This document shows positions 23,083 through 33,738 of a stretch of 40,812 bases of DNA, piece after piece. The position numbers were made by a program, and so were the translations under genes. The stretch is taken from positions 257,162 to 297,973 of the forward strand of contig ML976994.1 in the NCBI GenBank assembly GCA_010015675.1. The letters run 5' to 3'. The notes beneath the pieces are model-generated. The model saw only the letters and a list, made by a program, of their open reading frames with translations, was not told the DNA's origin and made no database searches. This stretch comes from Byssothecium circinans. Taxonomy: Eukaryota; Ascomycota; Dothideomycetes; Pleosporales; Massarinaceae. Position 1 is the first letter of the stretch. Every line of letters starts with the position of its first letter.

Positions 23083-24602
23083 ACGAGACATGGCCATCCC
23101 CATTCCCGCTCCGACTGCGCCTAGCACGCGCCTTCACGACTTGTATCTTGCATCCCGCGCTTGCGGCGTGGGCAATTCCGTTTTTGAACCAAAATCTCAT
23201 TTCGATCTATCCTTTTCTCGCGGAAACATCAGATGACGACCTCTCCATGGCATAGATAGCGTGGTTTCTTTTCTCGTTTTTGTCAGTCCTCGACAACAAG
23301 CTTTTGCTCCGGTATATATCCGACATCTCGGCAACTTTTTTCTCCCGTGCGGTTTCGTTGCCTTTGTACACGACTAGCAATCTCATCATAGGGCCATTTG
23401 AACAGCGGGTACGGCGATCGACGGCGTTTATATAAACTGTGTAATTTTTATTCCTGATTTCCTTTTTCCTGTCTGAGCGTAGAGCGGGCGTGTGGCGTGA
23501 ATAGTTTGATCTAGGAGGAACGAGAGTGTGGAGTGGAGAGAGGGATTTGTACATGTAGCCGAGATTGCGGTGATCTCGACGAGAGATAGGGAGAAATACG
23601 ATTGAAATTCCACGGTTGAAGCTGAAGCTGAAGCATTGAGCAAAAGTGGGGTGGGATTTAGCAGCGAAAGTGTGGACGAGTTGCGGTCATTAATAATTAG
23701 TGGTCGTTGATGTTGGCCCCGGTTCCGCTATGTTCCGGTCTCAGCTTGGCCTCCGCCGGGACTCGAGTACTCGACAACGGGGAGCTTCCGAGGGGTTGAT
23801 GAGTGCCATACCCGTAAAGTTGAGCCTGATTGGCGAAGCTGTGCGCAATATTGAGACTCTTATTCTCTGCAGTCATCAAGCGCGCCGCGGAGAGAATTCA
23901 ACATTCAAGCCTCCTGCACTGCATCGCCAATCTCGCAGATCTCCCATCGATCTACGGTAATTAGCCGTCCAACCCGAGTGCATGTCAAACCCCATCAGCA
24001 AACAAATACCTACCACTTACCACCGGTGGTAGGCAGACTGTACCTTTTCTACACACCATTTTGAGGCGCAGGAATAATAGAAAACATCACCACCAGCGAC
24101 ATGGTTGACGACATGCCATGTACGCGGTGCGTCGAGCCCTGACGAACTCTGAAGTAAAGAAACCAACGAGTCACTGGCGTTCAATGGCGGCACTTGGCTC
24201 CAGTCCGACGGTTATGGTGTGTTTCCTAGCGGCCCGCTATGAGGTCGGAGGCTCTTTCTTGGGGCAACAGTGTGATGGTCGCGACGTCTTTCGACGTCAT
24301 AGCATGGCTCGTGGGCTCCATAAAAACTTCCCCAGCTCTGACGGCCGCGCGTTACGGATCGCCAGCCAGCTTCTCGTTCGTAAGGATTACTCTAACGATT
24401 AAGGACAAGGTTATTCTTCACTCTCTAGTTCTGTTTTGGCAATCTTTGGTCTTTGTTTTTTGTGTTTCCTTCGACGGTCTTTCTGTTCCACTTCGTCTTG
24501 TTCTCGTCTGGTCCTGAGGTCTCTCCTCCATCTCTACCCTCTGCGAACGAAACGCCGGTCCGAATCGATCCGAATCGAATCAATCGTCCTATAACCTCCA
24601 CT
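23083..24602. promoter_or_regulatory. Intergenic 1.5 kb ending in the pyrimidine-rich promoter of the SUR7/PalI gene
   Basis: No supported gene. The last 190 bases before the ATG at 24603 are strongly pyrimidine-rich (about 24410-24540), a hallmark of active filamentous-fungal core promoters. They are followed by a perfect 10-base tandem repeat, TCCGAATCGA twice, at 24559-24578 in the probable 5' leader. Confidence 0.5.
24559..24578 (+). repeat. 10-bp perfect tandem repeat in the leader of the SUR7/PalI gene
   Basis: Two adjacent copies of TCCGAATCGA, 25 bases upstream of the start codon. They are followed by a partial further match, ATCAATCG. Confidence 0.75.
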
Positions 24603-25670
24603 ATGCATCTTCCTTCCTTTAAACGCAAACTCGGGTCCTCATCCTCGACCTCGCGCAACACTTCACCAACCTACGTGACCGAGCCCTCGCTCTCGAAAAC
24701 ACAAATCAAGCGCGCAACACGCACGCGCACAATCTTCGCCTGCCTATGCTCCTTCTTCCTCTTCATCACCGTCATCTTTCTCATCCTCGTCGAGATCTCG
24801 GGAACCTATAACCGCCACCTGATCCGCGACTGGTACTTTATCAAAGTTGATGTTAGCAACATTATTCCGGCGTCTGTGCCGAACTTTGCTCTTATAAACA
24901 CGATTGCGCAGACGCTGGGGCTGCATGATTTCTATCAAGTGGCGCTTTGGGGGTTTTGCGAGGGCTATGCTGGCGAGGGAGTTACGTATTGTTCGCCGCC
25001 CAGGACGTTATATTGGTTTAACCCGGTGGAGATATTGCGAAACGAACTGCTTTCAGGGGCCTCGAGTGCGCATATTTCCCACCGCAATTCGGACTTGGAA
25101 CATCTTTGAACTGACAGCGCCACAGTCAATCTCCCCGCCGACATCAACGACATCCTCGACCTTGTAAGGATAGTATCGCACTTCATGTTCGGGCTCTTCC
25201 TAACTTCGGCCTGCCTCTCCTTCGTCCTCATGTTCCTCATGCCGCTCTCGATCCTCTCCCGCTGGGCCACGCTCCCCATCGCCATCCTCACTTTCCTAAA
25301 CGCCCTCTTCGTCACCGTCGCCTCGGTCATCGCAACCGTCATGTCCATCATCTTCCGCAACGTTATCAGCGGTGTGTCTGAACTCAACATTGGCGCTGAA
25401 ATCGGCGCCACCTTCTTTGGCTTCATGTGGACGGCTAGCGCTTTTGCGGTTTTTGCTTGGTTGGTGCAGACGGGGCTTTGCTGCTGCTGTGCTAGTCGGA
25501 GGGACGTCAAGACGGGGAGGAAGAAGGGGAGTAAGGAGGCTTATCAGATGGAAAGTGTGGGTGAGGAGGGGGCTATTAGAGGTGCGGATGGAGCGGGTGC
25601 GGATACGCCGCCACCGCATGCTGATAGTGGGACGGGGACGAGGCGGTGGTTTGGTCGGAGAGCTGCTTAG
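24603..25670 (+). CDS. SUR7/PalI family tetraspan membrane protein, 335 aa
   Basis: Two exons, 24603-25065 and 25126-25670, with a 60-nt intron (GTGCGC..CACAG) joining in frame (A|TC). After a Ser/Thr-rich, basic cytosolic N-terminus there are four membrane segments: TIFACLCSFFLFITVIFLIL, HFMFGLFLTSACLSFVLMFL, LPIAILTFLNALFVTVASVI and FFGFMWTASAFAVFAWLVQT. The large first extracellular loop carries the claudin-like WGFCEGYAGEGVTYC cysteine pair, a hallmark of the SUR7/PalI group. The third segment is followed by CCCC, a likely palmitoylation patch, and a charged cytosolic tail. Members organise eisosomes/MCC domains (Sur7) or sense ambient pH (PalI/Rim9). Which subgroup this belongs to cannot be settled by eye. 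The ATG at 24603 is the first in frame. Confidence 0.88.
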
Positions 25671-26631
25671 GTGGATAGCTCTCCGGACGCGCTTAGTGAT
25701 GTCATTTGAGTATAAAAACACCTGTCTTGCAATATTTACGAGCGTATCGCATTTTAGCGTTATTCATTTTTTGGATTCCTGCATTTTGCATCGCATGGGG
25801 GAGTTTTGGGTATACGTTCCTTTTGCTTTGCATAGGTGAAGGAATGATTTGAGCGTTATGTTTGCATAAATCTGATATATTTCGGGCTTTACTGAATGTA
25901 TAATAGATGACTCCTTCTTGTTTGATACTCTAGACCTTGAACGCAGTTACGACAGGAAATGGATATTGACAAGAGTCATTTCGTCGCGTCTCGTCTTCCT
26001 ACATGACGTCGTGTCCAGAACCCCGCCATCATCCCCTCCCCAGCCCACTCCAGAATCCCCCACAACACAGACAAAACACTCCTCGATATAGACAGACTCG
26101 ATGCATATGGCGTGACAATCCAATCCAATTGAAAGAATTCAATATTGCAGGCTCGAGCGAACTATACGTGATTGGTGCTTTCTTTCCCATCGCTCTTGGC
26201 TTCCGGTCCTCGGCGCCGCCATGCACCCAAACCTCGCACCACCACCAACTTTTTTTTCTGCATCCCGCGTGAAGGACTGTGAAGCTTGCGGATTAGCACA
26301 GTATCTACCCCGTTTTCTCCCAAGCGCTCAGCACCCTGCAACCAGCAACGGGGCCAGATCGTGGTCTCCACACAAAAGTTGAAAAAAGAGTCAATTGCGC
26401 CCCAATTGCGCCGCGGGACCTTTGTGTACACCAATTTGCCTTGTGCGCTGAGATTCCGAGAGCTTAGGTATGTTGATCTATGTTTACGCTGTCTCCTTGC
26501 ACGCAGTGGGAGCAGACAGCGGGAGTAATCCAATGTCAAGCCTAGTGCCAAAACACTGGTACACCTCGACATCCAACCCACACCTCAACCCACCCATCAC
26601 ACCCCTACTAACACCCACCCCCCAGCCCACC
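25671..26631. promoter_or_regulatory. Intergenic with ADE13 promoter; TGACTC site and CAATTGCGCC repeat
   Basis: No supported gene. At 26388-26393 is GAGTCA, the reverse of the TGACTC core bound by Bas1 at yeast ADE genes and by Gcn4/CpcA-type bZIP factors. It lies about 240 bases before the ADE13 ATG. It overlaps the first of two perfect copies of CAATTGCGCC (26392-26401 and 26403-26412) spaced 11 bases apart, about one helical turn. Regulation by these factors is inferred from motif and gene identity. Confidence 0.45.
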
Positions 26632-28362
26632 ATGTCCGCCAACGACACCTACCAAGACCCGCTAAACTCGCGGTACTCGTCCCCGGAAATGAAGTACCTC
26701 TTCAGCCCGCGCAACCGCTTCAGCACCTGGCGACAGCTCTGGATCTGGCTCGCCGAGGCGGAAAAGGAGCTCGGGCTCGCCATCACGGACGAGGCGATTG
26801 CGCAGATGAAGAGCCACCGGGTCATACAGGACGAGGAGTTTGCGGTGGCGGCCGAGGAGGAGAAGAAGAGGAGGCATGATGTTATGGCGCATGTGCATGC
26901 TTTTGGGCTGAGGGCGCCGGCTGCGGCGGGGATTATTCATTGGGGGGCTACGAGCTGTTATTGTACGGATAATGCGGATTTGGTAGGTTGGATTGCAGAG
27001 AACGCGGCCAGCTGTTAGCTCTGGAGCTATGGGACTGGATGGTGCAGCGCATGAATTGGGGATTTGGCTGACTGGGATCGTTAGATTTTCCTCCGAGATG
27101 GCCTGGATATCTTGCTCCCTAAGCTGGCTACGGTCATTGAGAAACTGTCGACGTTCGCAAAGGAGTACAAGAGTTTGCCCTGCCTGGCGTATACCCATCT
27201 CCAACCCGCTCAGCTGACGACCGTGGGCAAGCGAGCATGCTTGTGGATTCAGGATTTGATGAGGGATCTCGAGAATCTGGAGTATGTGCGGAATAAGCTG
27301 CGATTCAGGGGCGTGAAGGGCACAACGGGCACTCAGGTATTTTAAGCTTCCATTCTGACGTACAGTGGTGTGTCAAAACGTCGGCACTTGTTATAGCCTG
27401 GATGTGCTGGACTGACCATCGATCAGGCCTCCTTCCTCCAAATCTTTGACGGCGACCACTCCAAGGTCGACCAGCTCGATGAGCTTGTCACCAAGAAGGC
27501 GAACTTCCCCTCCGCCTACATCATCTCCTCGCAGACATACACCCGCAAGGTTGACACCGATGTACTCAATGCGCTGTCATCGTTCGGCGCGACCTGTGAA
27601 CACATCGGCCAGGCGATCCGACTACTTGCCTCGTTCAAGGAGCTAGAAGAGCCGTTCGAGAGCACACAGATAGGATCGTCAGCGATGGCCTACAAGCGCA
27701 ATCCTATGCGGAGCGAGCGTCTCTGTTCGTTGGGTAGGAAGCTGAGAAATCTGAATGCGGACGCAAGTGTGCGTGATGCCTCCTTTAGCCCCATATGACG
27801 CGCAATGGTACCCTTTGGATGAGATTTGCTGATTTTTTGGTACCCAATTTAGGCAACATATGCGGCACAATGGATGGAGAGGACCTTGGACGACAGCGCG
27901 ATTCGGCGAATGTGCTTACCTCAATCCTTCCTCGCAGCCGATGCCTCACTTATTCTCCTCAACAACATCGCTTCAGGATTGGTCGTCTATCCCGCCGTCA
28001 TCAAGAAGCGCGTCGAAGCCGAGCTACCCTTCATGGCTACAGAAAACATCATCATGGCTTTAGTCAAGAAGAACGTCTCACGGCAAGATGCTCACGAGGA
28101 GATTCGCGTGCTCAGCCATGAGGCAGGCGCACAGGTCAAGCAGCACGGAAAGGACAACGACTTGATCGAGAGGATAAAGAGGACCGAGTTCTTCAAGCCG
28201 ATTCTGGGGGAGCTAGACGAGCTGTTGAAGCCGGAGACATTTATTGGCAGGTGCCCGCAGCAGGTGGAGTCGTTCTATGAGCGGGAGGTTACCGTGGCAT
28301 TGAAGAAGTATGTCGAGGCTGGGTCGCTCAAGACTAGTGAGGCGGCGGAGCTTCATGTGTGA
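26632..28362 (+). CDS. ADE13: Adenylosuccinate lyase, 484 aa
   Basis: Four exons: 26632-26982, 27085-27336, 27427-27768 and 27853-28362. Introns are 102, 90 and 84 nt, all phase 0, with a coding total of 1455 nt. The enzyme splits SAICAR to AICAR plus fumarate, and adenylosuccinate to AMP plus fumarate, in purine synthesis in the cytosol. Fumarase/aspartase-superfamily landmarks are present: HWGATS at 103-108, YTHLQPAQ with catalytic H155, and the flexible-loop signature [16 protein letters not shown] starting at 284 with catalytic serine 285/286. [10 protein letters not shown] and the C-terminal helices match yeast Ade13 (482 aa). The start [17 protein letters not shown] was chosen because it aligns with the family N-terminus; the frame is open further upstream without support. 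A TGACTC motif in the promoter fits purine-pathway control. Confidence 0.97.
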
Positions 28363-28701
28363 GTTCGGGAAGTCGACAGCACTCACTGTACGCTTGGCAT
28401 CTAAGGTTGATTTCCAAAAGTTGGCGCTGTGTCATACAGTATTCTCTGGCTGGTTTTCCGTATCTTGGGCGCTGTGCTGAAATAATTCCACTGTATCGCC
28501 CTTGTATATTCACCCCCTGCGTTGGTCCTTCGTCAATAGTCACGTGCAACCGCGCACCTTCCGTGCATGAGCGCTGAATTGGGCAAGCGCACGTCTTGAC
28601 TCGCTTCCCCAAGCGTCCCAGATCATATGAAATCACCCTCACCGCTCAACCCCGTAACACAGTCCTCTCGTTTATTGGAGTCTCATCCGATATCCCGCAT
28701 C
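28363..28701. other. Intergenic between ADE13 and the SWIM-RING gene
   Basis: A compact 0.34-kb spacer between two same-strand genes. It must contain the ADE13 3' end and the next promoter. The second gene's frame is open back to an in-frame ATG at 28627. Confidence 0.5.
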
Positions 28702-30005
28702 ATGGCACCTCGCAAGAGAGCCGGAGCCAAGACGGCAGCTAGCGTCGTCCCCTCTGACAATGCCGACGGTGATGTCGTTGGACCACCAAAGCGTGAGTTG
28801 CGAAAGAGGAAGTCAGTACCGCATATTCCAAGGCATGAATGGTGCATGCTGATTTCTATGCTAGACAGATCAACTACAAGGAATTGACCGACAAGGACAT
28901 CGGCATCGCTGATATTGCCGCTGCTGCCCCTGTGAAGAAGAGGAAGGTGTCTACTGGTGCGGCTAAAACTGGGATTACGGCTACGACTAGGACGACCGTT
29001 GCTGTAGAGAGTACGGCGAGAATTGTTGCTGAGGACGAGCCTATTGCTGAAAATCCAATTGCGACTGTTGCACAAGACGCCGTGTATGTGGACGAGGAGG
29101 AGAGTGAGGTCGAGATCGTCAGGGTCGTGAAGAAACGCAAGCCGAAGCTGAAGCGGAAACCAGCACCCAAGCCGGCGCCGCCGAAGCGGAAGTGGAGGGT
29201 TCGGGATGATGAGATGGAGTATGATGAGCATGGTGAGGAGATTAGGAAGAGGCCGTAAGTTGAACCCCTTCGGCTCATGTCCCCGCATGCATCGTAGAGG
29301 GCACATACTAACATCTTTCAGCTACGAACCTGAGCCAACAACTGCCTTCGAAGCGAAGAAAGCTCGATCTCTTTCTGAGCCTCTGCGTTTCTTGAACCGG
29401 GAGCGCTGCGATATGGATGAAGCGCCTCGCGAGACGTTTACCATCGCGGGGTCCATGGGCAACCACTGTACGTATACTACCATCTCTAACTCATTTAACC
29501 ATCAGCTAACAATTCCCCTAAGATACCGTCAAAATCCGCCACGTCCTAGCCTGCAGTTGTCCCGACTTCACCTACCGCCGCAACTCCTGCAAACATATCA
29601 TCTACACGCTCCTCAAAGTCCTCAAAGTCTCCCCTGAATCATCTCTCCTCCACCAAATCGCTCTCACCTCCGCAGGACTAACGTCCATCTTCGACGCCGC
29701 GCCTGCTGCTCCGCACATCGATCTCACTGATACCGACGCCGACGGGGTAGACGATCCCAAGAGAAAGAGCATAGAAGATCAGGAATGCCCTATCTGTTAC
29801 TCCGAATTCGAGCCCGGGAAAGAGAGAATCGCGTATTGCAAGAGCTTTTGTGGGAATAATGTGCATCAGATTTGTATCGATCTTTGGCTGAGCAGTCAGC
29901 GGAGCATGTATGGGAAGAGTGAGTTGAAAGGGCTATGGAGACTTGGGATTTGGCTAATCTCATGTAGGTACTTGCCCGTATTGCCGTCATGACTGGGTGG
30001 GTTAG
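28702..30005 (+). CDS. SWIM and RING zinc-finger protein, probable E3 ligase, 359 aa
   Basis: Five exons: 28702-28811, 28865-29254, 29322-29467, 29523-29918 and 29968-30005, with introns of 49-67 nt and a coding total of 1080 nt. The N-terminal half is basic and low in complexity (KKRKPKLKRKPAPK), suggesting nuclear location. A SWIM zinc finger, CSCPDFTYRRNSCKH, has ligands C226, C228, C238 and H240. A RING follows from ECPICYSEF (C304, C307) through C321, C325, H330 and C333, to STCPYCRHDW (C350, C353). The last RING cysteine pair is encoded by the 38-nt final exon. SWIM-RING proteins such as ZSWIM2 are ubiquitin ligases, so this is likely an E3; the substrate is unknown. An ATG at 28627 would add 25 residues. 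The first intron could alternatively use a donor at 28816 with the acceptor ending at 28868. Confidence 0.85.
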
Positions 30006-31096
30006 GGGTTGATCGTACGCAATTACTCTGGACCAGCGAGCAGTGAAGCTATCAGCGACGCATGACGAACACATCCCCAAACTAGAGAAAGTTTCGTTTC
30101 CTTGACAGGTACCCTTTCGTTCACCATTCATTCACTTGGGCGTCTGGGTTGACGGATTAGCATTGTACCCCGGTAATGAGGCGTATGCGAAGATTATCAT
30201 ATCCGACATATCCACTCTCACGTCTCTCTCTCAATCCTTGCCTAGAGGAAGGGCTAGGCGCGAAGAGGCTTCCCCGTGGTTCGTTTTGATCTCTAATGGC
30301 ATGGTATCTGCATCTATAGAATAGTCTACAGGAATACTAGACACATGCTCGCTCCCACCTTCCCTGCGTGCGGCGCAGAAAAGCAACCGAATCCTGCGTC
30401 TGATCAAACCTACCTAATCCGTTGCTGCCCTGACATTATTTTGATCCTTGGGAAGCTTGCCGAAAGTTTGTCCAGACTTCCCACCTTCCATCCACCTTTG
30501 CACTGCACGTCCATGTCATCGAGTTTCCCGTCTTTCAAAAACGAAACGTCACTCATCACCATGATTCTCACGCGCACAAGTAGACCGTAGAAGCCAGGGG
30601 AATATGGGGGGAAATATGTATTACTAGAGACTCCGACGACTGTACAAACGTCCCTCCGGCCCCAAGAACCAGAGAGATCCGAATCACCAGCCAGGAGCCT
30701 GGCAGTGAGGTGAATTTATCTAAGGCGACAGACGTACTGGGTCGATCGGTCATGGTATATCACGCCGAGCCATGATGAAGCCGAGGAGGCTCCTTTGATA
30801 CAATCCAAAGCATGCATCGAGGCATAACCTTGGTGCCCGCAAGCCCCCATCCCCCGTAAGCCAAGTATATGATACAAACAGCCAACACGCCAAATCATGT
30901 AGTTGACCAGACAAATTGATCGTTGGGCTTAGTGCCGTTAGCATGTCGGATGGCGAGGGCAGCGGCTGCGATGTCGATGTCGTCGATGACTGATTACAGT
31001 ACCAGTCTGGAAACCTCGCAACGCTTTACCAGGTCCATGCTATGGAAAGCGTTACCAAGCTTTTGACACATGACTGTACCATAGATCGGAGACTGG
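30006..31096. other. Intergenic between convergent genes
   Basis: About 1.1 kb between the stops of the SWIM-RING gene and the BTB/Cys-rich gene, so it should hold two 3' untranslated regions. No supported gene or RNA gene was seen. Confidence 0.5.
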
Positions 31097-33020
31097 TTAC
31101 TCGTGAGAGTGGTGATCGGACAAATGCATGTCAGAGATACCGTGGACGATGTAGTCATCCTCTGCGTCGAAGAACTCATCCTCATCCTCCATGTCGTTCT
31201 CCTTGTCGCTGCTGCTGGTCGGTGCAAACGAAGGTCGATGAGGGTAACCATCATCAGTTGCGTTTCTGTCCTGGGCCGTCGAGCGCCTGCCTCCTCGCTT
31301 GCCCCTACGCCCGCGAGTGCTCTTCTCTGCACGGTTTTGGCTGAGGATGTCGCGTCGAACGGCAAGTGATCCCATCCAGGAGAAGTACCTTGAGAAGTTA
31401 GCTAGGGTTCCATTTTGCCTGGCACGAGCCATGGTAGGTGTTGCAGATTTTCACCCAAAACTGGTGTTTGCCTTACCATGAGTGACGACCGTGCCCGAAG
31501 CGACAGCCCATGTCGAAGCAACCTTTGTAGGGCGCATTCTTGCTGATGAAGTCCTGGCGCGGCATTTCATCAGACTGGCTGCGCTCCATGCAGTCCAAGC
31601 AGAGACCATCGAAAGCGGTCTTGGTCTTCTTGATCGCAATCTGGACAGAGTTGATGAAGTTGTGGGTGCAGACACCGGAAGGGCACGTCTCTGCCTTCGG
31701 GACAAAGTCGAATTTCTGCAGCTCGTCGATGATCTCCTGGAGAGGGTACTTTGCTACGGCCTTCTCAATCGGCCAGCAATCAAGCGCCATTAGGGCAGCT
31801 TGATAGTCGAATGCGGTCTCTTTGCGGCAATCGCAAGTAGCGCCGTGCAGCTTCTTCAAGGGGAAGAATAGCTCTCGATCCAATACAGACTGGATATGAG
31901 CGCGGGCGTTTGTGAGCGGGCCTGCATACGGTTAGGTCCCGATTATGTCGTGGGATGGGACGGTAGACATACCATCGAGGATGCGAGCATCGTTGTTCAG
32001 GTGCTGGAAGCTGCTGGGATTGTGGGAGAAGATATTGCCGTTAGTGTTGTACGCGAGGTACTTGGTGAGCTTCATGAAGCCCTCAGCATGGTCGAAGACG
32101 CTGCAGGGGAAGGCGAGACAACAAGCTGTCATCGGAGAGAGACCGACGCCGTTCTGAAGGGCATGGTTGTAGCACTCGACGAACCACGGCTTGATCTTGT
32201 GGAGATACTTGGGGGCGAAGCCTGGAGGGGAGAAATTTGTCAGTAAAACAGTTCAAGAATGTGGTACGCATCGTCTTGACCAATACCGCCGTGATAGTCG
32301 CATAGTTCAAACATGGCTACCTGGGATTACGTACCGAACTGCTCGCCGACGCCGATGGCGACCCAGGCACGCTCAGTATGCGTCGCCTTGAGGTTGGGTG
32401 GGAGAGTGTTGCAGCCATGGTGGATAGCACGCAGCCAGATTTCGAAAGCATAGCCGAAGCCAATGCCTCGATTCTCAAAGACTGCGCTAGGCTAGTGGAC
32501 AGTCAGTATGTGCAGTATAAAAATAACGTGGGCGGCTGCTCGAGAACGACATTCGAAAATGAACTGATCTTGTAGTTCTCACGGGCTGTTGTTATCACCC
32601 CAGCACCGTACAAGTTCAGTATCAAAAGCAAATGCGCACACGTCGTATCCAAAGACGGCAGGCACACTCCATAACAACAAAAGTACATACCAGATCGGGA
32701 CGCAACTTCAGTAGCTGCTGGAAGTAGGTCGAATGCTTAGCCAAAACCGCCTTGGAGACACGAAACTGAACAATTCGCGCACGCTTGGGGTTGAGGCTGG
32801 GATTCTCCGCGTGAGCCGCAGGCTGTGCGTTGTTGTAATTGGTAGCCTTCTCGGTGAGAGCCGACGGCTTGGCTTCAGGCGTGAGCTGGATGTAAAAGTC
32901 ACCGTCGCCGACGATCTCGATTTTGAGGACGTTGTTGCTGCTGGTGATGCCAGGCGTGGAGGTCTTCTTGGTGGGCGCGAGGGCACCGGTGGCGGGCTTG
33001 GAGGTCGTTGCGGCGGCCAT
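31097..33020 (-). CDS. BTB/POZ-like protein with Cys-rich C-terminal domain, about 512 aa
   Basis: Six proposed exons: 33020-32691, 32568-32528, 32486-32335, 32221-31973, 31921-31477 and 31418-31097, summing to 1539 nt. Exon 2 is tentative: it needs an AAG acceptor (intron 32690-32569) and a short 41-nt intron (32527-32487). A BTB-like fold is suggested by VLKIEIVGDGDFYIQLTPE, RFRVSKAVLAKHSTYFQQLL, AFEIWLRAIHHG and ERAWVAIGVGEQFGF. The middle (about 176-290) is helical. Paired cysteines follow: CDC at 287-289, CPSGVC at 337-342, CLDC at 365-368 and CFDMGCRFGHGRH at 392-404, which could bind zinc. The C-terminus is basic then acidic (DMEDEDEFFDAEDD). BTB proteins often act as Cul3 adaptors or transcription regulators; neither role is shown here. 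The ATG at 33020 is the likely start. Confidence 0.74.
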
Positions 33021-33738
33021 TGAGATGGCGGCAACGGAGGTCGCGTGGTGTCTGTTGTTGAGGTAGAATGCTTGGGTAGGGTGTAGAGGTCGTGTTCGGG
33101 AGTGGGGAAGAGGGGCTCGTGGGTCGTAGTCAGGGAAGGCGCCAGACGGAGCGGAAAAACTTGACAAGATGAGAAGCCACAGAAGGCTTAAGCGAAGAGG
33201 AAGGGCTTGAGAAACGACAAATGACGTGCGATGATGGTGAGGGTTATGACAGCCCAAGACGATAGCAGACCAGACGTATATGAGCATAGTGCTCGCTCAG
33301 AATTGACCTCTACCTTGCCTCAAGTTCTACCAAACGAACGTTTCTTTTTGGTATCTAGCTTCTAATGACGAGCACACGATAAGGTATTGAAATCGCGGAC
33401 GAATGATGATTCAAAAGTGATCGGACGCGACGAGAAGAGGACGACAGAAGTGAACAAAACAACTCACCATTATGGTGACTATGCATATCCGGCAGCGTTA
33501 GGGTATATATCTCCAACACAAAAGCCGCATGCCCATTCCATACGCCAACCATGCATCCCATGTTGTGTGCCCGCCGTGTGCCTCCTGGTCCCAGCCCGAT
33601 TTCAGTTTAGATACGCCACCGATCCATCCACCCATCCCATCAACCGTTGAATACCAAAAACCCATCATGAACGCTGTCTGCCTACTTCGAAACGACTGTA
33701 ACCTCTACATTCCAATCTCTTGAGAGCCGAATTCAAGT
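33021..33738. other. Intergenic, no supported gene
   Basis: Upstream region of the BTB/Cys-rich gene and 3' region of the Ser-rich hypothetical gene; both genes are on the minus strand. No protein-like frame was seen. Confidence 0.5.

Noticed and set aside
25296..25721. 141-codon minus-strand frame
   Set aside because: Antisense to the fourth membrane segment and tail of the SUR7/PalI protein.
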